DNA of 64,000 nt from Acidobacteriota bacterium (GCA_003223135.1 QHXX01000029.1:36674-100673); one strand, 5' to 3'. Shown: positions 16,291 to 28,547, counted from the stretch's first letter. Notes: generated by a model not told the origin, from the sequence alone. Made by a program: numbers and translations.

Positions 16291-16401
16291 GTGGCAGGCC
16301 GCAGCGCGTCGCGGCTCCTGCTCGCTCGCGCGGGGTCTTGGGTGTCCATCTCGTCCGCATGGCGCGGCTCGAAGTCGCCACGCCGCGCTGCGGCCTGCCA
16401 C
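16291..16401. repeat. Inverted-repeat element, copy A
   Basis: Perfect 18-base arms, 16291-16308 and 16384-16401, flank 75 bases. The core GGCCGCAGCGCGTCGCGG (16297-16314) and the closing CCGCGCTGCGGCC (16383-16395) recur at 47843-47860 and 47928-47940 with 68 and 67 bases between. This marks a dispersed element with conserved ends and a diverged centre. Confidence 0.75.
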
Positions 16402-16453
16402 GTGCCACTGGAGATCCCTTTGTTCGCCAACTGGCAACTGCCGCTCTTCATAG

Positions 16454-18703
<2,250 letters not shown>

Positions 18704-18714
<11 letters not shown>

Positions 18715-20011
18715 AGGAGGCCGGGTCATCGACCCGGCGACGAAGACCGACGCCGTCATGGACCTGCTGATCACCGACGGCCGGATCGCCGAGAGACGGC
18801 CGCCCGAGAAGGGACGCGGCGGTGCGCCCGCGGGCGCGCGGGTCCTGGACGCGGCGGGCCTCTGGGTCTGCCCCGGTCTCGTGGACATGCACGTGCACCT
18901 GCGCGAGCCGGGACAGGAGCACAAGGAGACGATCGAGAGCGGGACGCGCGCCGCGGCGGCGGGCGGCTTCACCTCCATCGCATGCATGCCGAACACCGAT
19001 CCCTGGAACGACTCCCTGTCGGTCACGGAGTACATCGTGGCCGAAGCGCGCCGTAAGGGGGTCGTCAACGTCCACCCGATCGGCAGCGTCAGCAAGGGCG
19101 GCCGGGGCGAGGAGCTGGCGGAGATCGGCGACATGGTGCATTCGGGGACGGTGGCGGTGTCGGACGACGGTCGGCCGGTCGGCAACAGCTACCTTCTGCG
19201 CATGGCGCTGGAGTACACGAAGATCTTCGGTATCCCGGTCATCGACCATTGCGAAGACAGGACTCTGAGCGCCACGGGCGTGATGCACGAGGGGTACGTC
19301 TCGACGGTCCTCGGTCTCGAGGGGATCCCGGCGGCGTCGGAGGAGATCGCCGTGGCCAGGGATCTGGCCGTCGCCGCGATGACCAAGGGTCGGCTGCACC
19401 TGGCGCACCTGAGCACGAGGGGAAGCCTCGAGAAGGTGCGGCGCGCGAAGGAGGACGGTGTTGTGGTCACCTGCGAGGCGACGCCGCATCACCTGGTCCT
19501 CACCGACCAGGCGGTCGCGGACGCCGACTACGACCCGAACACCAAGATGAATCCGCCGCTCCGCGGCGAGGACGACCGGCAGGCCCTCCTCGAGGGGCTC
19601 AGGGACGGCACGATCGACGCCATCGCATCGGACCACGCTCCGCACCACGCGGACGAGAAGCTGGTGGAGTTCGACGACGCGCCGTTCGGGGTCATCGGGC
19701 TGGAGACCACGGTGCCGCTGATCATGGATCGCTGTGTGCGTGCGGGCGTTCTCACGCCGGCCCGCTTCGTGGAGCTTTTGTCGCTCGGCCCGGCCCGCAT
19801 CCTGGGGATCAAGAAAGGGACCCTGGAGGTCGGGGCCGACGCCGACGTCACGGTCATCGATCCCGGCCTGGTGCGCAAGGTGGACGTGTCGCAGTTCCAG
19901 TCGAAGTCGCGCAACTGCCCGTTCCACGGCTTCTCACTGAGCGGCTGGCCGGTCGCCACCGTGGTGGGCGGCCGTGTCGTCCACGAGCTGCAGCCCGCCG
20001 CGACCCGCTGA
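18704..20011 (+). CDS. pyrC: Dihydroorotase
   Basis: Cyclises carbamoyl-aspartate to dihydroorotate. The 435-residue protein is of the type I (B. subtilis-like) class, with the metal motif [10 protein letters not shown], the metal-bridging region with D-H-C-E-D, the H-L-S-T-R metal histidine, substrate motif M-N-P-P-L-R, and the catalytic aspartate in S-D-H-A-P-H. All expected ligands are present, so it should be active rather than a structural pseudo-dihydroorotase. The TTG start overlaps pyrB by 11 bases. carA and carB are not in the window. Confidence 0.95.
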
Positions 20012-20015
20012 GTCG

Positions 20016-21836
20016 ATGATCGTCGAGCGGGTCGCGGCACACCACAGGCGAAAGCCCGGCCCCGGGCCACGCCCCGCCCGTCTCCTCGGCCTGGGTGTTC
20101 TGACGGCGCTTGTCCTGGTCATGGGCTGCGCCGGCCGCTTCGATCCCGCGCACCAAGACGTCATCCTGATCGTCGTGGACACGCTGCGCGCGGACCACCT
20201 GGGCGTCTACGGGTACGACCGCGGCACGTCACCGCGCGTCGACGGGCTGGCACGGCGGGCGACCGTGTTCGATGCGGCCTGGTCGACCGCGCCCTGGACG
20301 CTGCCTTCGGTGACCTCGATGATGACGTCCCGCTATCCGTCGAGCCACAGGGTCGAGAACGACGGTCTGAAGCTTGGAGCCGAGGTCCCGACTCTCGCCG
20401 AGACGCTCGGGCGGGCCGGCTACGCCACCGGCGGCTTCGTGTCGCACGTGTACGTCGCCGCACCGTTCGGCCTGGCGCGCGGCTTCGGGACCTTCGAGGA
20501 CTTCGGCGTGTCGAAACCGGGCTATCGGCTCGAGGCCGGCATGGAGCCGAGGGCCGACCGCGTCACCGACGCGGCCCTGGCCTGGCTCGGGCGCCAGGCG
20601 CGCAGGCCCGTCTTCCTGTTCGTACACTACTTCGATCCGCACTGGCCGTACGACCCGCCCGAGAGGTTTCGGGCGCTGTACCCGGACGATTACCGAGGTC
20701 CGTTCGACGCGACATACGACTCGATCTCCAAGTTCCAGGACCCCCGGAGGCCGTTGCCGGACGACTACCGCCGCTTCCTGCTCGACCGGTATGACGGCGA
20801 GATCCGCTTCGTGGATGAGCAGATCGGCCGTCTCCTGGATGGTCTCGTCGCCTTGGGGCGCGGGTCGCGCGCCTGGGTCGTGGTCACGGCCGACCACGGC
20901 GAAGAGTTCAAGGACCATGGCTCGATGGGGCACGGCCGCCGGCTCTACGAGGAGGTGGTCCGCGTCCCCTTGATCGTGGGCCGCGTGTCGCCGACCGGCG
21001 CCGCGGCCCCGGACCGCGTGCGCGTGCCGGTCAGCGGCATCGATCTCCTCCCCACGATCGCCGGGCTCGCCGGCGTCGGGGCGCCGGCGGGCGCGCAGGG
21101 AAGGAGCCTGGCGCCGCTCCTTGACGAGGCGGGCGCCTTGCCTGCCGCCGACCGGCCGCTGGTGTGCGAGACGATCCGGCTGAACGCTCACCTCAAGGCG
21201 GTCCGCCGGGGACCTTTGAAGCTGATCCAGTCGATGGACGAGAATCGCACCGAGATGTACGACCTCGACACCGATCCGCGTGAAGGCGACGACCTGTCGG
21301 AGCGGCGGCCGGACGAAAGGCGGGCCCTGGCGCGGGCCCTGTTCTCGCAGGTCGATTTCCTTTCCGGTGGCTGGAACGTCCGCTGGAGCAGCGACGGAAG
21401 CAAGCACCGCTTCCAGGGGCAGATCCGCACGAAGGGGATCTTCCGCACGGTCGTGCCGCTGTTCCGGGAGCGCGGCAAGTATGTGTTGGAGTCGCCGGGC
21501 ATCCTGAATTTCTCGGACGTGGACCAGACGGGCGCCAGCGGCCTGTCGTTCACGACCGCACCGGAGGACGCCGGCGCGGAGTTCTATCTTCTGATCGACG
21601 GCAGGCCGCTGCCGGAACGCGTCTTCCTGGGCGGCAATGAGCACAACCCGCGTGCCTTGCCGTTCCCGCTGGAGGGACGGCCGACGGTCGACGCCGCTTT
21701 CACGAAACCGCCCCGCGCCGACGGCCGTGACCTCGGATACTTCATCTGGCGTCTACGTCCGGCCGGGCCGGACCAGGGCGTCGTCCTGGACGACGAGATC
21801 CGGGAACAACTAAGATCCCTCGGCTACGTCAACTGA
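20016..21836 (+). CDS. Sulfatase-like lipoprotein, alkaline-phosphatase superfamily
   Basis: A 606-residue protein. Residues 20-38 form a hydrophobic signal ending L-V-M-G-C, probably a lipoprotein signal with the lipid-bearing Cys38, though M before the G is not ideal. The sulfatase fold follows: metal-site start I-V-V-D-T-L-R-A-D-H-L-G and late metal site V-T-A-D-H-G-E-E-F-K-D-H-G. In place of the sulfatase C/S-x-P-x-R signature it has A-P-W-T95-L-P-S, so the nucleophile would be a threonine, as in phosphate-group transferases of the same superfamily. The last 150 residues form a separate beta-rich domain. It lies 4 bases after pyrC and probably shares its mRNA. Confidence 0.75.
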   Translation: MIVERVAAHHRRKPGPGPRPARLLGLGVLTALVLVMGCAGRFDPAHQDVILIVVDTLRADHLGVYGYDRGTSPRVDGLARRATVFDAAWSTAPWTLPSVTSMMTSRYPSSHRVENDGLKLGAEVPTLAETLGRAGYATGGFVSHVYVAAPFGLARGFGTFEDFGVSKPGYRLEAGMEPRADRVTDAALAWLGRQARRPVFLFVHYFDPHWPYDPPERFRALYPDDYRGPFDATYDSISKFQDPRRPLPDDYRRFLLDRYDGEIRFVDEQIGRLLDGLVALGRGSRAWVVVTADHGEEFKDHGSMGHGRRLYEEVVRVPLIVGRVSPTGAAAPDRVRVPVSGIDLLPTIAGLAGVGAPAGAQGRSLAPLLDEAGALPAADRPLVCETIRLNAHLKAVRRGPLKLIQSMDENRTEMYDLDTDPREGDDLSERRPDERRALARALFSQVDFLSGGWNVRWSSDGSKHRFQGQIRTKGIFRTVVPLFRERGKYVLESPGILNFSDVDQTGASGLSFTTAPEDAGAEFYLLIDGRPLPERVFLGGNEHNPRALPFPLEGRPTVDAAFTKPPRADGRDLGYFIWRLRPAGPDQGVVLDDEIREQLRSLGYVN

Positions 21837-21860
21837 GGCGGCGGCGTGCGGCGGAGGAGC

Positions 21861-23903
21861 ATGCGAGTGGCGGCACAAGGGACAGCCGATCATCCAGGCG
21901 GACCGCTCGGCGTCTTTCTGCGGATGGCCGCGATCCCTCTCGCGGCCGCGCTGGCGCTCATGGGCCAGGTCGTGCTGTCGCGGCCCGGAGGGTACTCCAG
22001 GAGCCTGCTGCCGGGAGCGGCGCTCCTGGCGCTGGCCCTGGCGCTCCTAATCTTTGTCCTGGCGCGCCGGCGTTTCGAGGACGCGGAGGAGCCGAGGGGC
22101 GGGAAGCGGACGGCCGCCGGCCTGCGCGATCTCCCGCCGGGCCTGGAATGGACGCTCATCGCGCTTATCGTCTTCGGCGGGCTCTACCTTCGCCTGTACC
22201 GCATCGACCTCGTGCCGTGGGGCCTGAACAACGACGAGGCGATCAACGCCCTCGAGATCAAGGACATCATGGACGGCCGCCCGTTCGCGACCCTGACCCA
22301 GCGCGGTCTCAACCGCGAGACCATGTTCCATTATCTCGGGGCGTTCGCGTTCGGGAGCGGGGAGATCGAGATCAATCTCCTGAAGGCCATGCCGGCCGTG
22401 TTCGGGCTGACTCGGAAGTTCGTGGACGATCCCCTGATGGCCCTGGTCTTTCCCCTGCGCAGCGTGGCGATCGCGGCTGGGACGCTGACGCTTTTGGCGC
22501 TGTACCTGTTCGCCCGCGATCGGTTCGGCTGGCTCGTCGCCCTCCTGGCGACGGCGTTTCTGGCCGTGTCCCCCTGGCACCTGCTGTACAGCCGGGTCGG
22601 CGAGCGCGCGATCCTGGCACCGCTGTTCGCCATCGCGACCATCGGCTTCTTCCTGAGGGCCCTGGAGACGGGACGGATGCCCGATCACGTCGCCTGGGGC
22701 GTCTGCCTGGGCCTGGGTCTCTGGAGCTACACCTCGTTCCGCGCCATCCCCATCGCGATGGTCGGCTTCGTGCTTCTGCGACGGCCGCTTGGATGGGTCG
22801 CGGGAACCGCCGCCCAGGCGCGCGCCCCCCGCGCCCTCCTCATCGCCGCGGGCGTCGCGGCGGCGGTCCTCGGCCTGCTGATGGTGTTCTCCGGTCTCGG
22901 TCCGGTCGCGTTCCTGACGCGCGGCGCGTATGCCTCCTTGATCGTGCCGAAGGCGAACTTCCCTCTGAACATCCTGACATCGGGCCTCATGGCGCATTAC
23001 GTTCCATGGCGCTACGCCGTCATCCAGAGCGAGGCGTTCATCAGCGACGGGATGAGCGCCGTCTACGGCCTCATCGGGCTGGCGCCGGAGACCACGGTCG
23101 TTGCGGCGCTGTCGGCGCTCGGGATCGTCTACGCGGCGTGGCGCGCCTTGCGAAGACAGGACGCGGCCTGCGGGCTCCTCGTCCTGTGCTTCCTGGCGCT
23201 CGTGCTCACCGTCGGCGTCGCCGGGCCGAGTCTGACGCGCATGCTCGTGAACGTCCCGTGGCTGTGCCTGTTCGGGGCGCTCATCGCGAGACGCCTGCTC
23301 GAGGACGTGGCGGCCCTGCGTCCGCCTCTCACCGTCTGGCTCGGGGCGCTTCTGGTCGCCCCCCTCGTCGCCTGGAGCGCGGCGCAGGGGTACTCGAATT
23401 ATTTCCTGCGCGCCGGGAAGTCCGAGCAGGCGATGCAGCACTTCGGCGCCCCGCAGACGATCATGGGGATGTTCGTTCGCACCCTGCCGTCGGATCGGGT
23501 GGTCTATGTCCTGCACACTCTGCGGGTCGACACCCTGAGGTACCTGATCGGGAACCGTCCCAACGTCTCCCTGGTGAGCGACCCCTCGACGCTCGATCTC
23601 GACGGCATCATCAAGATGCCCACGAGCGCGACGCTCGTCATCGAGTACGCCCGCCCCTTCGCCGAGACGCTGCGCTACCTGATCATGCGCTACCCGCTCG
23701 GCGACGCCACCCAGATCGCCGACGCCCGACTCGATCCCGACAAGATCATCTTCTACACCTACACGCTCTGGAAGGACGAGACCGGACAGCCGATGCCGCC
23801 GCCCGACGCCTTCCCGGGCGCGCCGCCCCGCGGCGCGCCATCTCCCGGCGACGTCCCGCCGCTGGTCCCGCCGGGGGAGGGGCCGCCCCGGGGACGGCCA
23901 TAA
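21861..23903 (+). CDS. GT39/ArnT-like membrane glycosyltransferase
   Basis: A 680-residue polytopic membrane protein, probably of the GT-C class that moves sugars from polyprenyl-phosphate donors. After two N-terminal helices it has L-R-L-Y-R-I-D and the loop L-N-N-D-E-A near residues 122-127, matching the catalytic D-E loop of PMT/ArnT proteins. About ten further helices follow, including W-H-L-L-Y-S-R-V-G-E-R, typical of this class. The C-terminal soluble part ends in a Pro/Gly-rich tail. ATG 21861 follows GGAGGA; GTG 21846 is an alternative. It follows the sulfatase-like lipoprotein by 24 bases, suggesting a joint role in envelope modification. Confidence 0.72.
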   Translation: MRVAAQGTADHPGGPLGVFLRMAAIPLAAALALMGQVVLSRPGGYSRSLLPGAALLALALALLIFVLARRRFEDAEEPRGGKRTAAGLRDLPPGLEWTLIALIVFGGLYLRLYRIDLVPWGLNNDEAINALEIKDIMDGRPFATLTQRGLNRETMFHYLGAFAFGSGEIEINLLKAMPAVFGLTRKFVDDPLMALVFPLRSVAIAAGTLTLLALYLFARDRFGWLVALLATAFLAVSPWHLLYSRVGERAILAPLFAIATIGFFLRALETGRMPDHVAWGVCLGLGLWSYTSFRAIPIAMVGFVLLRRPLGWVAGTAAQARAPRALLIAAGVAAAVLGLLMVFSGLGPVAFLTRGAYASLIVPKANFPLNILTSGLMAHYVPWRYAVIQSEAFISDGMSAVYGLIGLAPETTVVAALSALGIVYAAWRALRRQDAACGLLVLCFLALVLTVGVAGPSLTRMLVNVPWLCLFGALIARRLLEDVAALRPPLTVWLGALLVAPLVAWSAAQGYSNYFLRAGKSEQAMQHFGAPQTIMGMFVRTLPSDRVVYVLHTLRVDTLRYLIGNRPNVSLVSDPSTLDLDGIIKMPTSATLVIEYARPFAETLRYLIMRYPLGDATQIADARLDPDKIIFYTYTLWKDETGQPMPPPDAFPGAPPRGAPSPGDVPPLVPPGEGPPRGRP

Positions 23904-23915
23904 GCATCGACGGAG

Positions 23916-26900
23916 TCAGTTCCCGACGAGGCGCTCGGGAGGGGCTCCCGCCACGACCGTCACGAGATTGTCGTCGGGGTCGCGATCGATCAGCTTGTTG
24001 AACGGATCGACGCCGGCCTTCTTCGGCGCCTGATCCACCACCATCTCGAAGGTCGCGCTGGCGCTGTCGACGTGGCGCTTTTCCATGGCCAGGAGGCGGC
24101 CTTCGGAAGGGCCCTTCGGATCGCGCTCGCCGAACACACCGATATCGATCCAGTCGTCGAGCGCGTCGGGCGTCTCCTTCCCCTTGCCGTCGGCCCGGTA
24201 CTTCGCCGCTTCGACCTCGATGCGCACGATGTACCTGCCATCCTCGCGCTTCGACCAGGTCGCCTTCGTCGTCTTGTTCGCGTACAGCGTGATGTTACGG
24301 AACAGGTCGTCGAGGATCGCCTGCCGATCGGGCGGCACGGCCTTCTTGACGAAGTCGAGGAATTCCAGCGAGTCGGTGTACGGCGGCTTCTGGAATGCCA
24401 TCGCGCGGACGTACTCCGAAAGCGCGTGATTGAGGGCCTCTTCACCGACGTAGTCCTTGAGCGCGTACATCACCAGGCTGCCCTTGCGGTAATGGATGTA
24501 GGGCTGGTCCTCGACGAGGTAGATCGGCAGCTCCTCGATCCGCTCCCCGCCGCGGCCCTGCAGGTAGCGGTCCAGTTCGTACTTCAGGAAGCGCCGCATC
24601 TTGTCACGCCCGTACTCGCGCTCCATGACCATGAAGGCGGAGTACTGGGAGAGCGTCTCGGACAAAAGCGTCGCCCCCTGCACGTTGCCGCCCACGACTT
24701 GATGCCCCCACCACTGGTGCGCCACTTCGTGCGCCGTGACGTAGGAGACGTAGTCGAGGGCGTCCGGACGGTCGTCGAGCCGGGCGATGAAGCCGATGCT
24801 CTCCGAGAACGGGATGGTGTTCGGCATCGATGAGGCGAAGCGGGCGTAGCGCGGGAACTCGACGATGCGCACCTGGTGATGCTGGTAGGGACCAAAGTTG
24901 GCGGTGAAGTAATCCAGAGATTTCTTCACGGCGTCGATCATCCGGTCGACGTTGTAGGCATGATCCGGGTGGTAATCGATCTCGATGTCGACATCCTTCC
25001 ACCGGTCGCGCTTGACGGCGTATCGCGCCGACAGGTATCCGAAGAAGTCGAAGATGGGGGAGTCCATCTCATAGCGGAAATAGCGCCGGCCGTTCTCGGT
25101 CCACTCGCGCGAAAGATACCCCGGGGCGATGGCGATCTGGTCGGGGCTGGTGCTGACCGTGGTGGCGAAGCGCAGCCAATCGGCCTCGCTGGAGAGATAG
25201 TTGTCGGCGCGCGCGGCGGTGTCGCCGATCTTGGGGAAGCGCTGCACCGGCGGAAGGTCGCGGCGCCGGCGCTCGTTCGGATCGCCCAGCTCGGCGCGTT
25301 TGACGTAACCCACGTGGGGGAAGAAAACGATGTTGTCGAAGAAAGTGCCGTTGGAGACGATCTCGTTGCGGCTTCCATTATTCACGAAGCCGCGGTTCTC
25401 GATCGCCAGATCGTAGGTCACCTGCATCGCCGCCCCCGGGGGAAGGGGCGGCTCGAGACGGTAGATGCGATAGCCGAGGTCTTCATCCTGCATCTCGAGC
25501 GCGCCGCCCGCCGGCCGGAGGGAATGAACGGTCACCTCGGGGTTCAAATAAAGATGCAGACGATCGATCGGGCCGCCCGTCTTGTTCTGCAGCGTGTAGC
25601 GGCCACGAATCTTGACCAGGCGGGTCTCGGGATAGATATCGACATCGGCGTCAACATCGGTGATGCGCGGTTGCGGCAGGCCGAGGTATTGCCGGTACTT
25701 CTTCTCGTACGCGGCCTGGCGGTCATAGCGCGCCTTGGTGGGAAGGTACCGGTTGAGGACGTTGGTGTTGTAGTAGATGAAGCCGCCGGCGAGGACGGCT
25801 CCGGCCATGGTGGTCAGAAGGGCCGTGGCCGCCGGCCGGGTCAGACGCCTGCGCGCCAGTCGCGCGCGGAGCGCGAACGAAGTGTGCGCCCCGCGCACCC
25901 AGAACAGGTGCGCCACGACCACGAGCGCCGCGCACACCAGGCCCCAGTAGAGGTAGAACCAGGCGAGCGGCTGCACGAAGTGCCCGTACCCGTTCATGTC
26001 GGAATAGGGCGCCTCGGGCGCGGTCCCGAAGCGGTACAGGTGGTGCTCGAGCCTTAGGGCGGGCAGGACGAACCCTGCGATGTAGAACAGGCTCGACACC
26101 AGCCACCCCAGGAATTTGTTGTCGAGCAGCACCTGCACGAAGAGACAGAGCGCGGCGAAGAACAGGAAGGTGGGCATGTCGACGAGGAACAGGCCCTTCA
26201 GATAGAGCGGGATCTCGAAGTGCGTGTAACCCGACGACGCCTGGATTCCCATGCACGCCAGCATGACCACCACGAGCATCGTCGCGAGAACCGCGACCAG
26301 CGCTCCCAGCTTCGAGGCCCAGGCCACCCACGTCCGGACCGGCAGGGCGTCGAGCATTTCCGACATGCGCAGAGTGCGCTCGCGCCACACCATCTCGCCG
26401 CTGTAGAAGGTGAGGATGAGGAACACGAACAGCGCGAAGGAGCTGATCACCGCACGCAGCATGAGGTTTGTGACGGGATAGATCTTCGTGCCGTAGAGAT
26501 CATCCATGGAGTAGGTCGAACCGAAGACGTTCACGAGCCCGGCGAACAACATGATCACAAACGGCACGCCGCGCAGGGCATCGGTCGTCTCGATGCGCGT
26601 CTGGCGCAGCAGCTGCGTCCAGGTCGTGGACGCGCCGAATCGCGGGGCGACGGCGGGCCGCGCGCCGGCCGGCGCAGGCGCTGCCGGAGCGTCGGCCGCC
26701 GGCTCCCGGCGCCTTCGGCGGCCCGTGCCGCCGGCGGCGGTCGTGAACTTGAAGCGAACCCACGTGAACAGCATCACCGCCGCGGCCACTCCCAGCCACA
26801 GGAGCCGGTTCTCGAGGAGGATCCCCCGCAACGGCATCGGCCCGGTGTTCTTCTCGGCCACCGTCCAGTAGCGCGTCACCAGCTCGAACGCCCCAAAGCC

Positions 26901-27533
26901 GTAGGGATCGACGATGGCGGCGAGGGTGCGATTCTCCAGGTCGCCCAGGAAGATGCCGGAAATGGCGTAGGCGACGAAGAACACCACGACACCGGCGTAG
27001 GTATAGAGAAGACTCCGGGTTAAAGTCGCCAGCGCGAAGAAGATCGCACCGGTGATGATGACGTTCGGGAGCACGAAGGCCAGCATCGAGAAGACGTAGG
27101 GCGCGAACTGGAACGGCCCCACGCGCTCGGGCTCGAGCCAGGGCATGAGCCCGCCGATCCCAACCGCGAGCAGGACCGCGATGTACACCAGCCACGACAC
27201 TGCGAGGGAGCCGAACAGGCGTCCGAACAGATAATCGCCCTTGCGCAGCGGCAGCGAGAAGAAGATGGCGTCCGCCTGGCTCTCGAAGTCGCGATAGACG
27301 CTGTTGGCGGCGAACGCGGTGGTCAGAAAAGTACCGATGACCGTCATGACCAGAAGAATCTGCATCAGGACGAAGGGGGCGTTCCGGTTGACGCTGCCGA
27401 TCGATCCTCCGATCGAGACGACGTCGGTGGTCACGGCGCCGAAGGTCAAAAGGAAGAAAAACGCCGCGGCGAACCAGAACAGCGGCTGGCGCAGCTGGTA
27501 GCGGACCTCGAAGGCGAAGATGCGGCCGAGCAT
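23916..27533 (-). CDS. ABC-2 permease fused to M1-family aminopeptidase
   Basis: A 1205-residue fusion. Residues 1 to about 600 contain two ABC-2-type permease halves with many hydrophobic helices, joined by an Ala/Pro-rich linker near residue 280. The C-terminal half is an M1 metallopeptidase with H-E-V-A-H-Q-W-W near residue 935 and the third zinc ligand in L-L-S-E-T. That glutamate lies 20 residues after the second histidine, one more than in classic M1 enzymes, and the GAMEN-like loop reads S-S-M-P-N. The architecture is known from other bacteria, but its substrate is not. The ATPase gene lies 5 bases upstream on the same strand, so the two form one transporter. Confidence 0.88.
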   Translation of the reverse strand: MLGRIFAFEVRYQLRQPLFWFAAAFFFLLTFGAVTTDVVSIGGSIGSVNRNAPFVLMQILLVMTVIGTFLTTAFAANSVYRDFESQADAIFFSLPLRKGDYLFGRLFGSLAVSWLVYIAVLLAVGIGGLMPWLEPERVGPFQFAPYVFSMLAFVLPNVIITGAIFFALATLTRSLLYTYAGVVVFFVAYAISGIFLGDLENRTLAAIVDPYGFGAFELVTRYWTVAEKNTGPMPLRGILLENRLLWLGVAAAVMLFTWVRFKFTTAAGGTGRRRRREPAADAPAAPAPAGARPAVAPRFGASTTWTQLLRQTRIETTDALRGVPFVIMLFAGLVNVFGSTYSMDDLYGTKIYPVTNLMLRAVISSFALFVFLILTFYSGEMVWRERTLRMSEMLDALPVRTWVAWASKLGALVAVLATMLVVVMLACMGIQASSGYTHFEIPLYLKGLFLVDMPTFLFFAALCLFVQVLLDNKFLGWLVSSLFYIAGFVLPALRLEHHLYRFGTAPEAPYSDMNGYGHFVQPLAWFYLYWGLVCAALVVVAHLFWVRGAHTSFALRARLARRRLTRPAATALLTTMAGAVLAGGFIYYNTNVLNRYLPTKARYDRQAAYEKKYRQYLGLPQPRITDVDADVDIYPETRLVKIRGRYTLQNKTGGPIDRLHLYLNPEVTVHSLRPAGGALEMQDEDLGYRIYRLEPPLPPGAAMQVTYDLAIENRGFVNNGSRNEIVSNGTFFDNIVFFPHVGYVKRAELGDPNERRRRDLPPVQRFPKIGDTAARADNYLSSEADWLRFATTVSTSPDQIAIAPGYLSREWTENGRRYFRYEMDSPIFDFFGYLSARYAVKRDRWKDVDIEIDYHPDHAYNVDRMIDAVKKSLDYFTANFGPYQHHQVRIVEFPRYARFASSMPNTIPFSESIGFIARLDDRPDALDYVSYVTAHEVAHQWWGHQVVGGNVQGATLLSETLSQYSAFMVMEREYGRDKMRRFLKYELDRYLQGRGGERIEELPIYLVEDQPYIHYRKGSLVMYALKDYVGEEALNHALSEYVRAMAFQKPPYTDSLEFLDFVKKAVPPDRQAILDDLFRNITLYANKTTKATWSKREDGRYIVRIEVEAAKYRADGKGKETPDALDDWIDIGVFGERDPKGPSEGRLLAMEKRHVDSASATFEMVVDQAPKKAGVDPFNKLIDRDPDDNLVTVVAGAPPERLVGN

Positions 27534-27538
27534 CGGCC

Positions 27539-28429
27539 TCAGGCCGCCTTCTGATCGGCGGCGTGCAGGGTGGAGAAGTACACGTCCTCGAGATCGGCCG
27601 GGACCTCCTCGAACGACGGGTCGGGGCGCGACGGCGCCATCACGTGGACGGCGGTTCTGCCCGCGACCAGGTGCGTCGAGATCACCGCCAGGTCGCGCTC
27701 GTACGAGGCAAGCTCGTCGCGCGCGACGAACTTCTTCCAGATGCGACCGCGCAGCGTGTTGATGGCCGACTGCGGGTCGCCGCTCAGGAGCACCCGGCCC
27801 GAGGCGATGATCGCCATCCGGCTGCACAGATCGCTCACGTCCTCGACGATGTGCGTGGAGAGGATGACCACCACGTTCTCGCCGATCTCGCTCAACATGT
27901 TGTGGAACCGCAGCCGTTCTGCCGGATCGAGACCGGCGGTCGGCTCGTCCACGATCATCAGGCGTGGGCTGCCCAGAAGCGCCTGCGCGATCCCGAACCG
28001 CTGCTTCATCCCGCCCGAGAAAGTACCGAGCCGCTGCCTGCGCACGGCCCAGAGATTCGTGCGGTGCAGGACCGAATTGACGATCTCGGCGCGCTGGCGC
28101 TTGTCGACGAGCCCCTTCAACACGGCGAAGTGGTCGAGCAGCTCCAGCGCCGAGACCTTCGGGTAGAGCCCGAACTCCTGCGGCAGGTAGCCGAGGACGC
28201 GCCGCACCGCATCTTTCTGTTTCAGGACATCGATGTCGCCGAACTCAATCGAGCCGCCGTCCGGCTCCTGCAGGGTGGCGATGGTGCGCATCAGGGTCGA
28301 CTTGCCGGCGCCGTTCGGCCCCAGAAGCCCGAACATGCCGGCGGGGATGCGCAGCGAGACGCCCTTGAGCGCCCGCACGCCGTTGGGGTAGGTCTTCGTG
28401 ACGTTGTCGACGACGAGCTCAGGGGTCAT
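27539..28429 (-). CDS. ABC transporter ATP-binding protein
   Basis: A 296-residue ATPase expected to energise the adjacent permease/M1 fusion. It has Walker A G-P-N-G-A-G-K-S-T, Q-loop L-P-Q-E-F-G-L-Y-P, signature F-S-G-G-M-K-Q-R, Walker B L-M-I-V-D-E-P-T-A-G-L-D-P and H-loop L-S-T-H-I-V. The C-terminal 80 residues are a small extension common in ABC-2 ATPases. The ATG has a GAGGA site upstream. It is divergent from lexA across a 244-base region. Confidence 0.92.
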   Translation of the reverse strand: MTPELVVDNVTKTYPNGVRALKGVSLRIPAGMFGLLGPNGAGKSTLMRTIATLQEPDGGSIEFGDIDVLKQKDAVRRVLGYLPQEFGLYPKVSALELLDHFAVLKGLVDKRQRAEIVNSVLHRTNLWAVRRQRLGTFSGGMKQRFGIAQALLGSPRLMIVDEPTAGLDPAERLRFHNMLSEIGENVVVILSTHIVEDVSDLCSRMAIIASGRVLLSGDPQSAINTLRGRIWKKFVARDELASYERDLAVISTHLVAGRTAVHVMAPSRPDPSFEEVPADLEDVYFSTLHAADQKAA

Positions 28430-28518
28430 GGCTGGGTCCTCCGCGCGCGGTCAGGGCGACTGCCGGATATTACGTCGGGTGCTGTGGACTGGTTCCCGCG
28501 GATTGGACCGGCCCCCTC

Positions 28519-28547
28519 TTGACATTCACCTGATTTACACCTAACCT
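28519..28547 (+). promoter_or_regulatory. lexA promoter with candidate LexA operator
   Basis: TTGACA (28519-28524), a 17-base spacer and TAACCT (28542-28547). Inside it, CACCT occurs twice exactly 11 bases apart (28527-28531 and 28538-28542), placed to block RNA polymerase. A GGCCGG/CCGGCC hairpin (28555-28570) begins the leader. The promoter is well supported; the operator is a proposal. The rest of the gap 28430-28673 shows nothing else. Confidence 0.6.
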
